From contig CANGUJ010000269.1 in assembly GCA_947456845.1 (NCBI GenBank), forward strand, positions 1 through 5,931: a stretch of 5,931 nt of DNA, in the 5' to 3' direction. This DNA is from Burkholderiales bacterium. Lineage in GTDB: Bacteria > Pseudomonadota > Gammaproteobacteria > Burkholderiales > JAEUOS01. Both the position numbers and the translations under genes were made by a program. Positions within the stretch are counted from its first letter, which is position 1. The number at the start of each line of letters is the position of its first letter. Shown piece after piece: positions 5,601-5,931 of this stretch. The notes below the pieces were generated by a model, which saw nothing but the letters and a program-made list of their open reading frames with translations, searched no databases and was not told the DNA's origin.

Positions 5601-5606
5601 CCTCCT
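5601..5606 (-). promoter_or_regulatory. Strong ribosome binding site of the small membrane-protein gene
   Basis: AGGAGG on the minus strand, seven bases before the ATG at 5593, is a full match to the anti-Shine-Dalgarno core at ideal spacing. It is the best ribosome binding site in the window and fixes both the reality and the start of this short gene. Confidence 0.75.
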
Positions 5607-5630
5607 GCGCGGTAGCGCGAAGCCAGTGAC

Positions 5631-5675
5631 CCCCCTCCACGCGATATCGGCCATCTCGGGCCACTCAGGAGGGGG
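5631..5675 (-). repeat. Inverted repeat in the leader of the small membrane-protein gene
   Basis: CCCCCTCC (5631-5638) and GGAGGGGG (5668-5675) are perfect 8-base complements separated by 29 bases. In a minus-strand transcript this would form a GC-rich stem whose 3' arm is GGAGGGGG, located about 25 bases before the real AGGAGG site. It could shape the leader or act in DNA. Which strand matters depends on where transcription starts, which is not visible. Confidence 0.4.
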
Positions 5676-5769
5676 CGGATTGCAACAAACCATGTCCGGG
5701 GTGCGACGGGCGGTGCCGGCCCCGGGGTTCGGGTACATTTGACCGCTCCAACCCCGCCAGGAGCTTGTG

Positions 5770-5931
5770 ATGGATGCCCGCACCGCGCTCAATTTCCAGG
5801 ATCTGCCGAGGACGTTCGCCGAACTGGTGGCGCCCGCGCGAACCGCGCTGGTGCTGTGGGACCTGCAGAAAGGCCTGGCCGGCAAGGCCACGAATGTGGC
5901 CACCCTGGCCCCCAATGCCGCGGCGCTGATC
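5770..5931 (+). CDS. Isochorismatase-superfamily cysteine hydrolase, N-terminal part only
   Basis: The first 54 codons of a plus-strand gene are visible before the window ends. The segment PARTALVLWDLQKGLAG (22-38) matches the first beta strand of isochorismatase-like cysteine hydrolases. Asp31 in the WDLQ motif is the expected Asp of the Asp-Lys-Cys catalytic triad; the Lys and Cys lie beyond the edge. The ATG at 5770 is preceded by AGGAG at 5759-5763 with a 6-base spacer. Members of this superfamily hydrolyse isochorismate, nicotinamide, N-carbamoylsarcosine, biuret and similar compounds, and the visible part does not say which. It is transcribed divergently from the rest of the window. The neighbouring hyuAB pair makes a ureido or amide substrate worth considering, as inference only. 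Confidence 0.8.
   Translation, partial: MDARTALNFQDLPRTFAELVAPARTALVLWDLQKGLAGKATNVATLAPNAAALI

Larger units (their letters stand above)
5594..5769. other. Divergent intergenic region
   Basis: These 176 bases separate the minus-strand small membrane-protein gene from the plus-strand hydrolase gene and must hold both leaders. They contain the two ribosome binding sites, an 8-bp inverted repeat CCCCCTCC/GGAGGGGG with arms at 5631-5638 and 5668-5675, and an 8-bp palindrome CGATATCG at 5642-5649 between the arms. TACATT at 5734-5739 is a weak plus-strand -10 candidate without a matching -35. No further gene is supported. Confidence 0.55.

Noticed and set aside
5407..5664. 85-codon minus-strand frame overlapping the small membrane-protein gene
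   Set aside because: Its Cys/Ser/Arg/Pro-rich translation is a shifted reading of the 57-residue gene, which has the strong ribosome binding site.
5196..5915. 239-codon minus-strand frame spanning the intergenic region, the small membrane-protein gene and the hydrolase start
   Set aside because: It overlaps a better-supported short gene and the plus-strand hydrolase start, lacks a ribosome binding site and shows no domain.
1..5931. CRISPR arrays, tRNA or rRNA genes, insertion sequences or phage attachment sites
   Set aside because: No regularly spaced direct repeats, cloverleaf sequences, transposase motifs or terminal inverted repeats were seen on either strand.

Overview
The window is strongly GC-rich, with dense coding on the minus strand. 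Codon use and protein style (a HyuA/HyuB pair, a family 3 solute-binding lipoprotein, a VapBC-type remnant) suggest a proteobacterium, most likely a betaproteobacterium of the Burkholderiales kind. That placement is a guess from style, since no rRNA or marker gene is present.

Layout from left to right: hyuB (20-1822, minus) and hyuA (1825-3912, minus) form a tightly coupled pair for a hydantoinase/oxoprolinase-type ATP-dependent enzyme. Upstream of hyuA, 3954-4392 (minus) holds a decayed vapBC toxin-antitoxin locus. An AbrB-fold antitoxin is cut by an in-frame TAG, and a PIN toxin is frameshifted and has lost its C-terminal half. Directly abutting it is a solute-binding lipoprotein gene (4393-5199, minus), with no permease or ATPase in view. 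A 220-base spacer (5200-5419) carries a -10-like element and a perfect 12-bp palindrome. Then comes a 57-residue single-span membrane protein gene (5420-5593, minus) with a near-perfect ribosome binding site. A 176-base divergent spacer with a long G/C inverted repeat separates it from the start of a plus-strand isochorismatase-superfamily hydrolase (5770 to the window edge).

Functional reading: the readable core is small-molecule catabolism. HyuA supplies the ATP-dependent activation site and HyuB the partner subunit. The substrate is not readable from sequence; the family covers hydantoins, N-methylhydantoin, 5-oxoproline, caprolactam, acetone and acetophenone. The solute-binding protein could capture a nitrogenous substrate, and a cysteine hydrolase of the isochorismatase superfamily could act after ring opening, as N-carbamoylsarcosine amidohydrolase does after N-methylhydantoinase. 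These links are inferred from proximity only.

I see no convincing new multi-gene system. The most useful points beyond routine annotation are the vapBC remnant, the small membrane protein gene and the basic Ala/Lys-rich N-terminal tail on HyuB.
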